64,000 nucleotides of DNA from the NCBI GenBank assembly GCA_033344735.1, contig JAWPMW010000001.1:1246171-1310170 (forward strand). The letters run 5' to 3'. The notes below the pieces were generated by a model, which was not told the origin of the DNA, searched no databases, and was given only the letters and a program-made list of their open reading frames with translations. The DNA is from Gammaproteobacteria bacterium (GTDB lineage Bacteria > Pseudomonadota > Gammaproteobacteria > UBA4575). Positions 19,503 through 28,127 of the stretch are shown here, piece by piece. The position numbers were made by a program, and so were the translations under genes. Numbering within the stretch: the stretch's first letter is position 1; each line of letters opens with the position of its first letter.

Positions 19503-20197
19503 GTAATGCAATAACACCCATCCATGCCGTTCTATTTGATTTAGATGGAACATTATTAGATACCGCCCCAGACTTAATATCAGCGCTTAATAATTTATTG
19601 GAACATTATGATCGAGCTAGCGTCGATTTTGAAAAACTTAGAAACCTTGCTTCGCAAGGGAGTGTAGCGTTAACACGTTATGGCTTTCCAGAAGTTACTG
19701 ATGACATTCAATTCGAAAAACTAAGACAAGAATTTCTCCAGCACTATGCGCAATGTGTTTGCGTAGATAGTAAATTATTCAACGGAATGAAAGAGTTGCT
19801 GGAAACGATAGAAGAAAATGACATTCCATGGGGAATTGTCACAAATAAACCCGGTGATTTAACCAAATCATTACTAAATAAACTATCTTTACCACATCAA
19901 CCAGCCTGCATTGTTTGCGGCGATACACTTAAAGTGCGCAAACCACACCCGGACCCATTACTGCTTGCCAGCAAGACTATTCAATTATCACCACATCATA
20001 CTATTTACCTAGGCGATGACCCACGTGACATTTATGCGGGCAATGCCGCAGGCATGTATACTTGCGTTGCACGCTATGGCTATATAGAACCAGACATTGA
20101 TACAGATCAATGGGGGGCCGACTTTACCATCAATAATCCATTAGAATTATTAACCCACATACAATTAAGCACTCCGATCAATGAAATGGGAACTTGA
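19499..20197 (+). CDS. gph: Phosphoglycolate phosphatase (HAD family)
   Basis: 232 aa. The start is TTG at 19499, overlapping the ubiG stop by four bases (TTGA), which suggests translational coupling; no in-frame ATG exists nearby. HAD motif I is [14 protein letters not shown] (residues 13-26), motif II is VTNKP, and motifs III/IV are [10 protein letters not shown] and [16 protein letters not shown]. It removes phosphoglycolate and related 2-phosphosugars. Its place directly after ubiG matches other gammaproteobacteria. The UbiX/MupP-type relatives found at this locus in Pseudomonas act on N-acetylmuramate 6-phosphate, so MupP activity is a real alternative. Confidence 0.88.
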   Translation: MSNAITPIHAVLFDLDGTLLDTAPDLISALNNLLEHYDRASVDFEKLRNLASQGSVALTRYGFPEVTDDIQFEKLRQEFLQHYAQCVCVDSKLFNGMKELLETIEENDIPWGIVTNKPGDLTKSLLNKLSLPHQPACIVCGDTLKVRKPHPDPLLLASKTIQLSPHHTIYLGDDPRDIYAGNAAGMYTCVARYGYIEPDIDTDQWGADFTINNPLELLTHIQLSTPINEMGT

Positions 20198-21479
20198 GCT
20201 AAGTTGGCAACTAGGTGTTGCAATAGGAATAGCCGCATTATTAGGCGCTCTGATTGCTTATCTTGTTACACGTGCACGTATGGATAAAAATATTCATGCT
20301 CTTCATGAAAAAAATAATGCCATTTATACCAGATTGCAAGTTGAGCAAGCTCAAAATATTGAGAAGATTGCTGCGCTTAACGAATCACGAGAACAATTAA
20401 AAGAAAGTTTCAGCGCATTATCCAAACATGCATTGGATTCAAATAACGAATCATTTCTACAACTCGCTCAGCAAAAATTAGGTTTATTCGAATCACGTGC
20501 ACAAGCGAACTTAAGTGAAAAAGAAAAATCAATTGAAACCATGCTTAAGCCAATGGCAGATGCTTTGAAAAAAACTGAACAACAAATCTCAACAATAGAA
20601 AAAGAACGTAAAGAAGCATTTGGCTCAATCACAACACAACTAAAACATGTCACCGAAGCACAACATGGCTTGCAATCAGAAACCGAACAACTTGTGCGCG
20701 CTTTACGAAGACCAGAAGTGCGTGGGCAATGGGGTGAACTAACTCTCAAACGTTTAGCCGAATTAGCGGGTATGGTTAATCATTGTGACTTTGAAGAACA
20801 AGCGCACACAGAAGTAGATGATGGTAAAAATATGCGCCCCGACATGATTGTACGAATGCCAGAAAAACGCGAACTAATTGTTGATGCAAAAACGCCTCTA
20901 GACGCGTATTTAAGTGCAGTGCAATCTAACTCCCAACAAGAACAAGAAACTCATCTCAAACATCATGCTCGCAAAGTACGCGAACGCATGAAAGAGTTAG
21001 CAAGTAAAGCCTATTGGTCTCAATTCAAGCAATCGCCTGACTTTGTTATATTATTTATTCCTGGAGAACAATTTTTAACAAGCGCTTTAGATCATGATGA
21101 CAAATTACTTGAGGATGCATTTGCTAATCGTGTGATTTTAGCGACACCAACCACATTAGTTGCATTACTTCGATCAGTTGCTTATGGATGGCAACAAGCA
21201 TCAATATCTGAAAATGCAGAACAAGTAAGAGACTTAGCGCAGGATCTTTACAAACGTTTATATACCTTCTGTTCTCATTTACAAAAAGTCGGAAAAAATC
21301 TAGATGATAGTGTCAGCAACTACAACAAAGCCATTGGCTCTTTAGAACGCCAAGTATTACCTGGCGCTCGCAAATTCACTGAACTTGGCATACAAGGCAA
21401 AGAAGAATTGCCATTAATTGATGAGATAGAAAAGAAAGCTCGCGATATTCCAACAATACAACAAGACAAACATGGATAA
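20181..21479 (+). CDS. rmuC: DNA recombination protein RmuC
   Basis: 432 aa. One N-terminal transmembrane helix (residues 8-28, WQLGVAIGIAALLGALIAYL) is followed by a long coiled coil (about 35-160) and then the conserved RmuC nuclease-like domain with RRPEVRGQWGE, IVDAKTPLDAYL and FVILFIPGEQFL. RmuC limits inversion recombination at repeats in E. coli; its biochemical role is not fully defined. The ATG at 20181 lies inside gph (17-base overlap), and the last bases overlap the next gene by 8, so the four genes form one tightly coupled operon. Confidence 0.95.
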   Translation: MKWELELSWQLGVAIGIAALLGALIAYLVTRARMDKNIHALHEKNNAIYTRLQVEQAQNIEKIAALNESREQLKESFSALSKHALDSNNESFLQLAQQKLGLFESRAQANLSEKEKSIETMLKPMADALKKTEQQISTIEKERKEAFGSITTQLKHVTEAQHGLQSETEQLVRALRRPEVRGQWGELTLKRLAELAGMVNHCDFEEQAHTEVDDGKNMRPDMIVRMPEKRELIVDAKTPLDAYLSAVQSNSQQEQETHLKHHARKVRERMKELASKAYWSQFKQSPDFVILFIPGEQFLTSALDHDDKLLEDAFANRVILATPTTLVALLRSVAYGWQQASISENAEQVRDLAQDLYKRLYTFCSHLQKVGKNLDDSVSNYNKAIGSLERQVLPGARKFTELGIQGKEELPLIDEIEKKARDIPTIQQDKHG

Positions 21480-22212
21480 AAACTTAAAGGACTTCCAACC
21501 TCCCCAAGAATATTTACAAGATCGAATTATTTTAATTACTGGAGCTAGCCGAGGTATAGGCAAAGCTGTCGCCTTAGAGTGTGCGCGACTTGGTGCAACT
21601 ATTTTACTTGTCGCTAAAGATCTAAAAAGACTTGAAAGTACCTATGATGAAATTATTGCTCTCAATGCTCCTCAACCAGCAATTTTGAACATAGATTTAG
21701 AGGCAGCAGTCGCAGATGATTTTCAAATAATCGCTGAATCTATTGATAAAGAATATGGAAGGCTAGATGGTCTACTTCACAATGCTGGCCGCGTAGGCGG
21801 TTTAACGCCTTTACAAAACATAGAATTAGAAACCTGGTCAAAGCTTATTACTTTACACTTACATGCACCATTCTTACTTTCACGTGCATGTATACCTTTA
21901 TTGAAAAATTCCAAAGACCCTTCTATATTATTTACCATAGATGAAACCAATAAGGCTTATTGGGGTGCTTATGGTGTTAGCAAGTACGGCCAGGTCGGCT
22001 TGCTAAAAATTTTAGCGGATGAATTAGACGGCGACCAAAAGATTCGCGTTAATGGAGTACACCCAGGCATAGTACGCACAGACTTGCGCACTCATAATTA
22101 TCCTGGCATCAACCCCAATGAATTTCCAGCACCAGAAACTGTGACATCTCCGTTCATTTATTTCTTAGGTGCAAGTAGCAAAGGGACTAGCAGCAAGATT
22201 TATCATATTTAA
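21472..22212 (+). CDS. yciK: SDR family oxidoreductase, YciK type
   Basis: 246 aa classical short-chain dehydrogenase. The TGASRGIGKAVALE nucleotide-binding loop is near residue 25, LHNAGRVGG near 101, and the catalytic Tyr-Lys pair is in AYGVSKYGQVGLL near 167. The N-terminal PPQEYLQDRIILITG and the C-terminal VNGVHPGIVRTDLR are typical of YciK. The substrate is unknown. It overlaps the end of rmuC by 8 bases. The conserved neighbour set (ubiG, gph, yciK) matches other gammaproteobacteria; rmuC lies between gph and yciK. Confidence 0.92.
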   Translation: MDKNLKDFQPPQEYLQDRIILITGASRGIGKAVALECARLGATILLVAKDLKRLESTYDEIIALNAPQPAILNIDLEAAVADDFQIIAESIDKEYGRLDGLLHNAGRVGGLTPLQNIELETWSKLITLHLHAPFLLSRACIPLLKNSKDPSILFTIDETNKAYWGAYGVSKYGQVGLLKILADELDGDQKIRVNGVHPGIVRTDLRTHNYPGINPNEFPAPETVTSPFIYFLGASSKGTSSKIYHI

Positions 22213-22299
22213 TCAAATATTTATAAATGGCTCTTTATTAAGTAGGAACTACGCTAAGCTTGCTATCAATACTTTGATTACAATTTTACTATGGATCAT

Positions 22300-22329
22300 C
22301 AACCCCACAGCAGAATGACCGTAGGGTTG
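22300..22329. other. Hairpin between yciK and the histone-like gene
   Basis: CAACCCCAC (22300-22308) pairs with GTAGGGTTG (22321-22329) with one mismatch and a 12-base loop. It sits between the convergent ends of yciK and the lysine-rich gene. A T-rich but broken tract (TCTTCTTT) follows on the plus strand, so a weak terminator for the ubiG-yciK operon is possible. Confidence 0.35.
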
Positions 22330-22341
22330 GAGATCTCTTCT

Positions 22342-22542
22342 TTATGATGCTTTCTTAGCAACTTTACGCGCAGCTTTTTTTGCTTTGCCTTTCGAACCTT
22401 TTTTGACAGGCTTTAACGCTGCTTTTGTTGCTTTCTTAATCGCTTTAGATTTCTTTTTCTTTACCCCAGCTTTCTTCACCGCTTTACGCGCGATTGATTT
22501 TGCTGTTTTCTTTGCTTTTGATTTAGATACTTTTTTAGACAT
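22342..22542 (-). CDS. Lysine/alanine-rich histone H1-like DNA-binding protein
   Basis: 66 aa, ATG at 22542 with an AAGG element 7-8 bases upstream. The whole protein is built from Lys, Ala, Ser and Arg, with repeated KKA/KAAK units (SKSKAKKTAKSIARKAVKKA at the start). This is like the C-terminal tail of eukaryotic histone H1 and bacterial AlgP/HCT-type proteins. It has no folded domain by eye and would bind DNA or RNA through charge. Low sequence complexity means the family cannot be named with certainty. A long AT-rich upstream region (22543-22823) probably contains its promoter. Confidence 0.8.
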   Translation of the reverse strand: MSKKVSKSKAKKTAKSIARKAVKKAGVKKKKSKAIKKATKAALKPVKKGSKGKAKKAARKVAKKAS

Positions 22543-22823
22543 GCATAACCCTTAAGAGTAATTTTAACGACAAAAATATAATGTATATACTTTATATAGT
22601 CAAACGATGTGCAATATATAGCTAAGCAATATACATTTTATTACAATAATCTTACAAAATAATTTTTAAATAATCCTAATTTTATATATAGCGGACTTAA
22701 ATTATTTTTATCCGGATTATTAGTATTATCGCAAAAGACAACATTTAGCCGCTCAATGCCATATCTTTATCGCTTGCGAATAAACTACAATTAATTAACC
22801 ATGAAAAAAATCAGACGAGTCAT

Positions 22824-23096
22824 ATGACCATAGTTAACGGCCTATTGTTAATACTATTATTTGCCAGTTGTGCATTAGGGCTGATAATTGCTCTTGTATT
22901 GACTGATTTTATTACACTTAAAAAACCTTCAAGCATTAAAGTCTTATACAGCGCTTTGGTAATCTGCTTACTAACATTGATTGTCGGGATTTCAGTAAAA
23001 ATGCTATCTAGCGAGGAAGGTAAAAAATGGCTAGATTCATTTTCTGAGAATGGTGATTGTGACAAGCCAAATCGGCCTTATTGGTGCGAACTATAG
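22824..23096 (+). CDS. Small two-helix membrane protein, unknown function
   Basis: 90 aa, ATG at 22824, weak ribosome binding site (ACGAG). Two hydrophobic helices are seen at about residues 5-27 (LLLILLFASCALGLIIALVL) and 41-62 (VLYSALVICLLTLIVGISVKM). A short tail carries two cysteines in GDCDKPNRPYWCEL. I do not recognise the family. The gene overlaps the end of rluB on the opposite strand by 19 bases. The upstream 281 bp are very AT-rich, with no clear motif. The frame looks real from its amphipathic composition and defined helices, but this is not certain. Confidence 0.55.
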   Translation: MTIVNGLLLILLFASCALGLIIALVLTDFITLKKPSSIKVLYSALVICLLTLIVGISVKMLSSEEGKKWLDSFSENGDCDKPNRPYWCEL

Positions 23097-23833
23097 ATTT
23101 TTTTTGCTTGGTGGGCTAAAGCATTAATCAGTTTTACTTCTTTATTTGTCAGAAGCCTATGCTGCCCTTTTTTCAGTGCACCATCTAAGGCGATTGGTCC
23201 AAATCTAATTCTTATTAGCCGCGTTACGCGCACACCCTGTGACTCAAACATACGTTTTACTTCATGGTTACGGCCCTCTTGCAAGACTACCTGTAACCAT
23301 TGATTAGTTCCCTTGCTTGGACGTTGCTGTACATCAGTAAATTTTGCAATGCCATCATCTAAATGCACACCCTCTCTTAAATTATAAATTAGCTCAGGTG
23401 TCACTCGTCCATGCACGCGTACCATGTATTCTCTATCGACCTGTGTACTAGGGTGCATCAATGTATTCGCCAACTCACCATTTGTAGTGAACAATAATAT
23501 TCCAGATGTAGTTAGATCTAAACGACCAATCGCAATCCAACGCCCTTCTGCCAACTTTGGCAAATGATCATAAACTGATTTACGTTGTTCAGGATCTTTA
23601 CGTGAGCAAATCTCATCATCAGGCTTATGATATTGTAGAAATTTCGTTTCAATTTCTTTCTGTAAAGTTAGGTTAACCCCATTAATAGTGACAATCTTTA
23701 CTCCCTCAGAGGTTTGTCCAACTTGCGCTATATTGCCATCTACAACTACTAAGCCTTGCTGTATCCAGCGCTCGATTTCCCGCCGAGAACCTACACCCAT
23801 ACGAGCCAACACTTTATGTAAGCGTTCAGCCAT
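23078..23833 (-). CDS. rluB: 23S rRNA pseudouridine(2605) synthase RluB
   Basis: 251 aa. The N-terminal S4 RNA-binding domain (AERLHKVLARMGVGSRREIE, residues 2-21) is followed by the RsuA/RluB-type synthase domain with the catalytic aspartate in GRLDLTTSGILLFT (near residue 102) and the closing QEGRNHEVKRMFE motif. It lacks the long basic tail of E. coli RluB, so RluE/RsuA-like specificity cannot be excluded, but the position directly after scpB is the standard rluB location. It is the last gene of the leftward yciO-trpS-scpAB-rluB run, 100 bp after scpB. Confidence 0.92.
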   Translation of the reverse strand: MAERLHKVLARMGVGSRREIERWIQQGLVVVDGNIAQVGQTSEGVKIVTINGVNLTLQKEIETKFLQYHKPDDEICSRKDPEQRKSVYDHLPKLAEGRWIAIGRLDLTTSGILLFTTNGELANTLMHPSTQVDREYMVRVHGRVTPELIYNLREGVHLDDGIAKFTDVQQRPSKGTNQWLQVVLQEGRNHEVKRMFESQGVRVTRLIRIRFGPIALDGALKKGQHRLLTNKEVKLINALAHQAKKIYSSHQ

Positions 23834-23933
23834 TAGCGTATATCAGGAAAATACAAACAAGAGAATATTTCATGCTATTTCGCAACTTGCGCGAAGCATC
23901 TGAGGAATAAAGAGAGTCAGGCTAAAAATACAA

Positions 23934-24569
23934 TCAGTGATGTGTCTCAATGCCGCCTTCAATTACTTCTAATTGCACAGGTGCATCTGGTGCTTTCTGA
24001 TCTTCATCCATAAATGCCAGCTCGGGATGCACTTGATCTAGATCTTTTATTTCAGCGAGAGAAGGAAGCTCATTGAGCGTTTTAAGATTAAAATAATCTA
24101 AAAACTTTTTAGTTGTACCATACATAGCAGGACGGCCAGGCACTTCTTTATGTCCAACAATTTTAATCCATTCACGCTCAAGCAAGACTTTAAAGATACT
24201 GCTACTTATAGATACTCCACGCACATCTTCTATCTCTGAGCGAGTTATAGGTTGACGATAAACAACTAGCGACAGTGTTTCCATAAATGCACGCGAATAT
24301 TTTGGCGGTCTTTCAACGCGCAATTTAGACACCCACTGCTGAATCTCTACTCGCGTCTGATAACGATAGCCACTGGCAATTTTCTTAAGCTCATAGCCAC
24401 GATCTTCACACTCTTTCTCTAGCTCTGCTATGGCTTTTTTGACTTCATCTTTAGATGGAATTTGCTGATCGTCAACAAACAGCTTCAATAATTGATCTGC
24501 AGTCAAAGGATGATCAGCAGCCAACAGTGCCGCCTCAACAATATTTTTTAATTGCTTAAACTCCATCAT
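23934..24569 (-). CDS. scpB: Segregation and condensation protein B
   Basis: 211 aa from the ATG at 24569. Longer frames to 24599 are possible, but this ATG has a GGGGA ribosome binding site 4 bases upstream, and the protein then begins MMEFKQLKNIVEAALLAADH, the expected ScpB N-terminus. Two winged-helix units are visible, with RPPKYSRAFMETLSLVVYRQ and the VPGRPAMYGTT hairpin. ScpB dimers bind the ScpA kleisin in the SMC/MukB-like condensin. The start overlaps the scpA stop by 14 bases, suggesting translational coupling. An SMC gene is not in the window. Confidence 0.95.
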   Translation of the reverse strand: MMEFKQLKNIVEAALLAADHPLTADQLLKLFVDDQQIPSKDEVKKAIAELEKECEDRGYELKKIASGYRYQTRVEIQQWVSKLRVERPPKYSRAFMETLSLVVYRQPITRSEIEDVRGVSISSSIFKVLLEREWIKIVGHKEVPGRPAMYGTTKKFLDYFNLKTLNELPSLAEIKDLDQVHPELAFMDEDQKAPDAPVQLEVIEGGIETHH

Positions 24570-25428
24570 TTTCCCCATCTTCCAGTGCTGTGCCTTCAAC
24601 TAGCTGGCTAGCAGGTTTTACATAAATTGGTGCAAATACTTCAGACTGAACAATTTCAATCACTCTATCTTTTAGCAGTTCAAGAATTGCAATAAATGTC
24701 ACTATTACTCCATCGCGACCTTCAGTCTTAGTAAATAAACTCGAAAATTCAACAAAATCATCTACCGCCAAACTACTCAATACTTGTGTCATGCGCTCTC
24801 TTAAAGAAAGCGGTTCTCGTTGAATTTCATGCGCAGCATACATCTCTGATCTTTTCAACACTTGCTGCAATGCATGCATTAAATCTTTCATGTCAACTTG
24901 TGGCAATTTTTCTTCTACTACCACTTCAGTTTGAATAACATTGATTTCTAAAATATCACGCTCAACTCTAGGCAGCTCTTCCATATCTTCTGCAGCCTTC
25001 TTAAAGCGTTCATATTCTTGCAGGCGACGAATTAATTCTGCACGAGGATCATCTTCTTCACCCTCTTCCACTGGGCGAGGCAGCAACATTCGTGATTTAA
25101 TTTCAGCTAACATTGCGGCCATCACTAAATACTCAGCAGCCAACTCAAGACGCAAGTCTTTCATTAACTCAATATATTCCATGTATTGGCGTGTAATATT
25201 GGCAATTGGTAGCGTCAAAATATCAAGATTCTGACGTTTTATAAGATATAGCAATAAATCTAGCGGCCCTTCGAAAGCATCTAAAAATACTTCCAATGCA
25301 TCTGGGGGAATATATAAATCTTGAGGAGGGACCGTAACAGGCTCACCGTGCACCATTGCGAATGGCATTTCATTCTGCTGAGCTTGAGGCACAGCCTCTG
25401 ATGTAGGTTTTGTCAGTTCTTCTGTCAT
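24556..25428 (-). CDS. scpA: Segregation and condensation protein A (kleisin)
   Basis: 290 aa. The core starts at about residue 47 with LEVFLDAFEGPLDLLLYLIK, the hallmark of ScpA that binds the SMC neck. The central LAAEYLVMAAMLAEIKSRML segment and the C-terminal winged helix (VVTFIAILELLKDRVIEI, which binds the SMC head) are present. An N-terminal extension of about 45 residues, rich in Gln/Pro/Glu, is common in gammaproteobacteria. It is the bridging subunit of the SMC-ScpAB complex, needed for chromosome condensation and segregation. It lies 43 bp after trpS. Confidence 0.95.
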   Translation of the reverse strand: MTEELTKPTSEAVPQAQQNEMPFAMVHGEPVTVPPQDLYIPPDALEVFLDAFEGPLDLLLYLIKRQNLDILTLPIANITRQYMEYIELMKDLRLELAAEYLVMAAMLAEIKSRMLLPRPVEEGEEDDPRAELIRRLQEYERFKKAAEDMEELPRVERDILEINVIQTEVVVEEKLPQVDMKDLMHALQQVLKRSEMYAAHEIQREPLSLRERMTQVLSSLAVDDFVEFSSLFTKTEGRDGVIVTFIAILELLKDRVIEIVQSEVFAPIYVKPASQLVEGTALEDGENDGV

Positions 25429-25471
25429 TTAATTATGTTTTACTTAATTTAATATTCCAAAAAGATTTTCT

Positions 25472-26689
25472 CTACCTATATACCAGCCCCATGGCCTTCC
25501 GAACGTCCTCTAGTGTATCACGTGCAATATCCCGTGCCTGCTCACAACCATCATTAATAATACTCTGCACAGTGGCTAAATCTTGCTCATATTCACGTGC
25601 ACGCAATTGTATGGGCATCAATTCCTTTTGCACTGCCTCAATCACAGGTTGCTTACACTCAACACAGCCAATACCCGCAGAAGTGCAGCCCTTTTTCACC
25701 CACTCTTGTATATCAGCATCTGAATATACTTCATGTAATTGCCAAACTGGACACTTGGCAGGATCACCCGGATCTGTCAATCGCACCCGCGCAGGGTCAG
25801 TAGGCATGGTCCGTAACTTAGTTTCAACTTGCTTAGGATCTTCTCGTAATGAAATAGTATTACCATACGATTTAGACATTTTTTGTCCATCCAATCCTGG
25901 CATTTTAGAAGCTTGAGTTAGCAACGCTTGTGGTTCAGGTAAGATTATTTTGCCAGTACCTTCGAGAAACCCAAACAGGCGTTCACGGTCTCCTAATGAA
26001 ATATTTTGCTGCGACTCAAGCAAAGCCTGAGCAACGCTGAGTGACTCCATATCACCTTTCTCTAAATATTCTTTACGCAGTTTCTTGTATAGCTTGCTAT
26101 TCTTTTTACCCATCTTGGCAATGGCTTGTGCAGCTTTTTCTTCAAACCCCTGTTCTTTGCCATAAATATGGTTGAATCGTCGCGCAACTTCTCGTGTGAG
26201 CTCTACATGAGCCACCTGATCCTCACCTACGGGCACATTGCCAGCCTTATAAACAAGAATATCGGCAGATTGCAGCAGTGGATATCCCAAGAATCCGAAA
26301 GTGGCCAAATCTTTTTCTTTCAATTTTTCTTGTTGATCTTTATAACTGGGTACACGCTCCAACCAGCCCAACGGTGTCATCATAGAGAGCAGCAAATGCA
26401 ACTCTGCATGCTCAGGCACACGGGATTGAATGAATAATGTAGCGGTACCAGGCGTAACCCCTGCGGCCAACCAGTCAATCACCATATCTGTCACATGTGG
26501 TGCAATTTGCTCACTGTGGTCATACTCTGTGGTTAATGCATGCCAATCTGCTACAAAGAAATAGCACTCGTGCGTATGTTGCAATTCAATCCAGTTTTTT
26601 AATACTCCATGATAGTGGCCGAGATGTAGCTTACCTGTCGGCCGCATTCCAGATAATACGCGTTGATTTTGAGCAGTGGTTGTAGGCAT
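25472..26689 (-). CDS. trpS: Tryptophanyl-tRNA synthetase, long form with four-cysteine motif
   Basis: 405 aa, longer than the usual 330-350. HIGH-type motif HLGH at residues 22-25 and KMSKS at 270-274 mark the class I catalytic core. About 60 extra residues (180-245, rich in Lys/Glu) are inserted before KMSKS. In the C-terminal anticodon-binding region Cys313, Cys335, Cys342 and Cys345 form C-x21-C-x6-C-x2-C, very like the [4Fe-4S] motif (C-x22-C-x6-C-x2-C) of Thermotoga maritima TrpRS. A bound iron-sulfur cluster that reads the anticodon is therefore inferred. The gene sits between an M50 protease gene and scpA, a common gammaproteobacterial arrangement. Confidence 0.95.
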   Translation of the reverse strand: MPTTTAQNQRVLSGMRPTGKLHLGHYHGVLKNWIELQHTHECYFFVADWHALTTEYDHSEQIAPHVTDMVIDWLAAGVTPGTATLFIQSRVPEHAELHLLLSMMTPLGWLERVPSYKDQQEKLKEKDLATFGFLGYPLLQSADILVYKAGNVPVGEDQVAHVELTREVARRFNHIYGKEQGFEEKAAQAIAKMGKKNSKLYKKLRKEYLEKGDMESLSVAQALLESQQNISLGDRERLFGFLEGTGKIILPEPQALLTQASKMPGLDGQKMSKSYGNTISLREDPKQVETKLRTMPTDPARVRLTDPGDPAKCPVWQLHEVYSDADIQEWVKKGCTSAGIGCVECKQPVIEAVQKELMPIQLRAREYEQDLATVQSIINDGCEQARDIARDTLEDVRKAMGLVYR

Positions 26690-26698
26690 TAGGAAAAG

Positions 26699-27337
26699 TT
26701 AAAGTCCAACGGTTTTAGTAATAAGTGTTTGAAAAAAGGATAATGGTCCCTGCAAGAAAAGACTTAGCAAACCCATGGCAAGCAGACCAAAAATAATAAA
26801 CATTCCATAAGGTTCAATTTTTGCCAACATCATGCTTAAGTTATCTGGTAATACGCCTGATAATACTCGCCCGCCATCAAGTGGAGGAATGGGGATTAAA
26901 TTCAATACCATCAATATCAAATTAATAACCAAACCAACCTTACCCATTTCAACCAATACCATACGCATCACATCAGACTCCATCATAAAGCCTAATTTAA
27001 TGGCGATTGCCCACAAAAAAGCCATAACAAAATTTGAAGCAGGACCAGCAGCTGCAACTAAAGCCATATCTCGCTTTGGATCATTCAATCTTTGCATATT
27101 CACCGGAACCGGCTTCGCCCAACCAAACAAAAACCCTCCCAAGGCAAACAAAATAGCAGGCACCGCTATGGTCCCAACAGGATCAATATGTTTAATAGGA
27201 TTTAGAGAAAGGCGCCCCATACTAGCCGCTGTTGGGTCACCCAAATAACGGGCCGTCCATCCATGTGCGACTTCATGCAATGTAATTGCTAACAGTATAG
27301 GTGGCGCATAAAGCGCGATCTTGATAATCAGTTCCAT
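26699..27337 (-). CDS. Site-2 protease family (M50) membrane metalloprotease
   Basis: 212 aa integral membrane protein. The zinc motif HEVAHG is at residues 21-26, in the first helix, and the second signature LNLIPIPPLDGGRV (N-P-x-x-x-LDGG pattern, near residues 145-158) lies in a later helix. About six hydrophobic segments are seen. There is no PDZ domain, so it is the short YwhC/Rip3-like group and not RseP. Function in gammaproteobacteria is unknown. It starts 47 bp after yciO and ends 10 bp before trpS in the leftward run. Confidence 0.92.
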   Translation of the reverse strand: MELIIKIALYAPPILLAITLHEVAHGWTARYLGDPTAASMGRLSLNPIKHIDPVGTIAVPAILFALGGFLFGWAKPVPVNMQRLNDPKRDMALVAAAGPASNFVMAFLWAIAIKLGFMMESDVMRMVLVEMGKVGLVINLILMVLNLIPIPPLDGGRVLSGVLPDNLSMMLAKIEPYGMFIIFGLLAMGLLSLFLQGPLSFFQTLITKTVGL

Positions 27338-27383
27338 TGGTTTAGCAATTATACTGGCTTGGCAATTTCGGCGCTATCAATAA

Positions 27384-28001
27384 TCAAGGTAGATTAAATT
27401 CACCTTTACCTTGGCGCAAGATTTCATAACTTGAATCTTCCATATTCACCACAGTGGTGGGCTCTATTCCACAATTGCCACCATCGATAATCAAATCAAC
27501 TTTATGCTCAAGGCGTTCTCGCATTTCTTCCGGATCGGTCATAGGTGTTTCATCACCCGGCAATATTAATGTACTGCTCATTAGCGGCTCGCCCAATTCT
27601 TCTAATAAATGCAACGCCACCGGGTGATCCGGGATGCGTAATCCTATGGTTTTACGCTTTGGCACTTGCATGCGCCGCGGAACTTCACGCGATGCACGCA
27701 AAATAAACGTATATGGGCCTGGCGTATAATTCCGTAATAGTCTAAAAGTAGTATTGTCGACAAATGCATAATTACCCAGTTCTGACAAATCCTTGCAAAC
27801 TAATGTGAAGTTATGCTTTTCATCCACCTCTCGTATTCGACGAATACGGTCCAAAGCATCTTTATCGCCTATATGGCAGCCAAATGCATAACAAGAGTCT
27901 GTAGGATAAATCACTAAAGCGCCTTGCTTTATCATTTCAACCGCGCGCTTAACTAGGCGCAATTGGGGGTTCACGGGGTGAATAGAAAAATACTGACTCA
28001 T
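27384..28001 (-). CDS. yciO: L-threonylcarbamoyladenylate synthase-like protein, YciO family
   Basis: 205 aa. The single YrdC/Sua5 domain has the KQGALVIYPTDSCYAFGCH start (near residue 25), RRIREVDEKHNFTLVCKD, PGPYTFILRASREVPRR and LRIPDHPVALHLL. It has no Sua5 C-terminal domain. YrdC relatives make the threonylcarbamoyl-AMP used for t6A in tRNA; YciO members are paralogues whose activity in vivo is less clear. It is the first gene of the leftward run with the M50 protease, trpS, scpAB and rluB, and divergent from yciB. Confidence 0.9.
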   Translation of the reverse strand: MSQYFSIHPVNPQLRLVKRAVEMIKQGALVIYPTDSCYAFGCHIGDKDALDRIRRIREVDEKHNFTLVCKDLSELGNYAFVDNTTFRLLRNYTPGPYTFILRASREVPRRMQVPKRKTIGLRIPDHPVALHLLEELGEPLMSSTLILPGDETPMTDPEEMRERLEHKVDLIIDGGNCGIEPTTVVNMEDSSYEILRQGKGEFNLP

Positions 28002-28127
28002 CGAATTTACAAGAAATTTAGCGTGTACTATGTATTTAAAGTTGATTATTCCGCTACAATACGCGGCTCTTGGCTATATGCCTATTTTATTTATTTAGCG
28101 GCTACTTGATAACAATAAGGTTTCAGG

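Noticed and set aside
22820-23065. 81-codon frame on the minus strand opposite the two-helix membrane gene
   Set aside because: The plus-strand frame has clear transmembrane helices; the minus frame has neither domain nor ribosome binding site.
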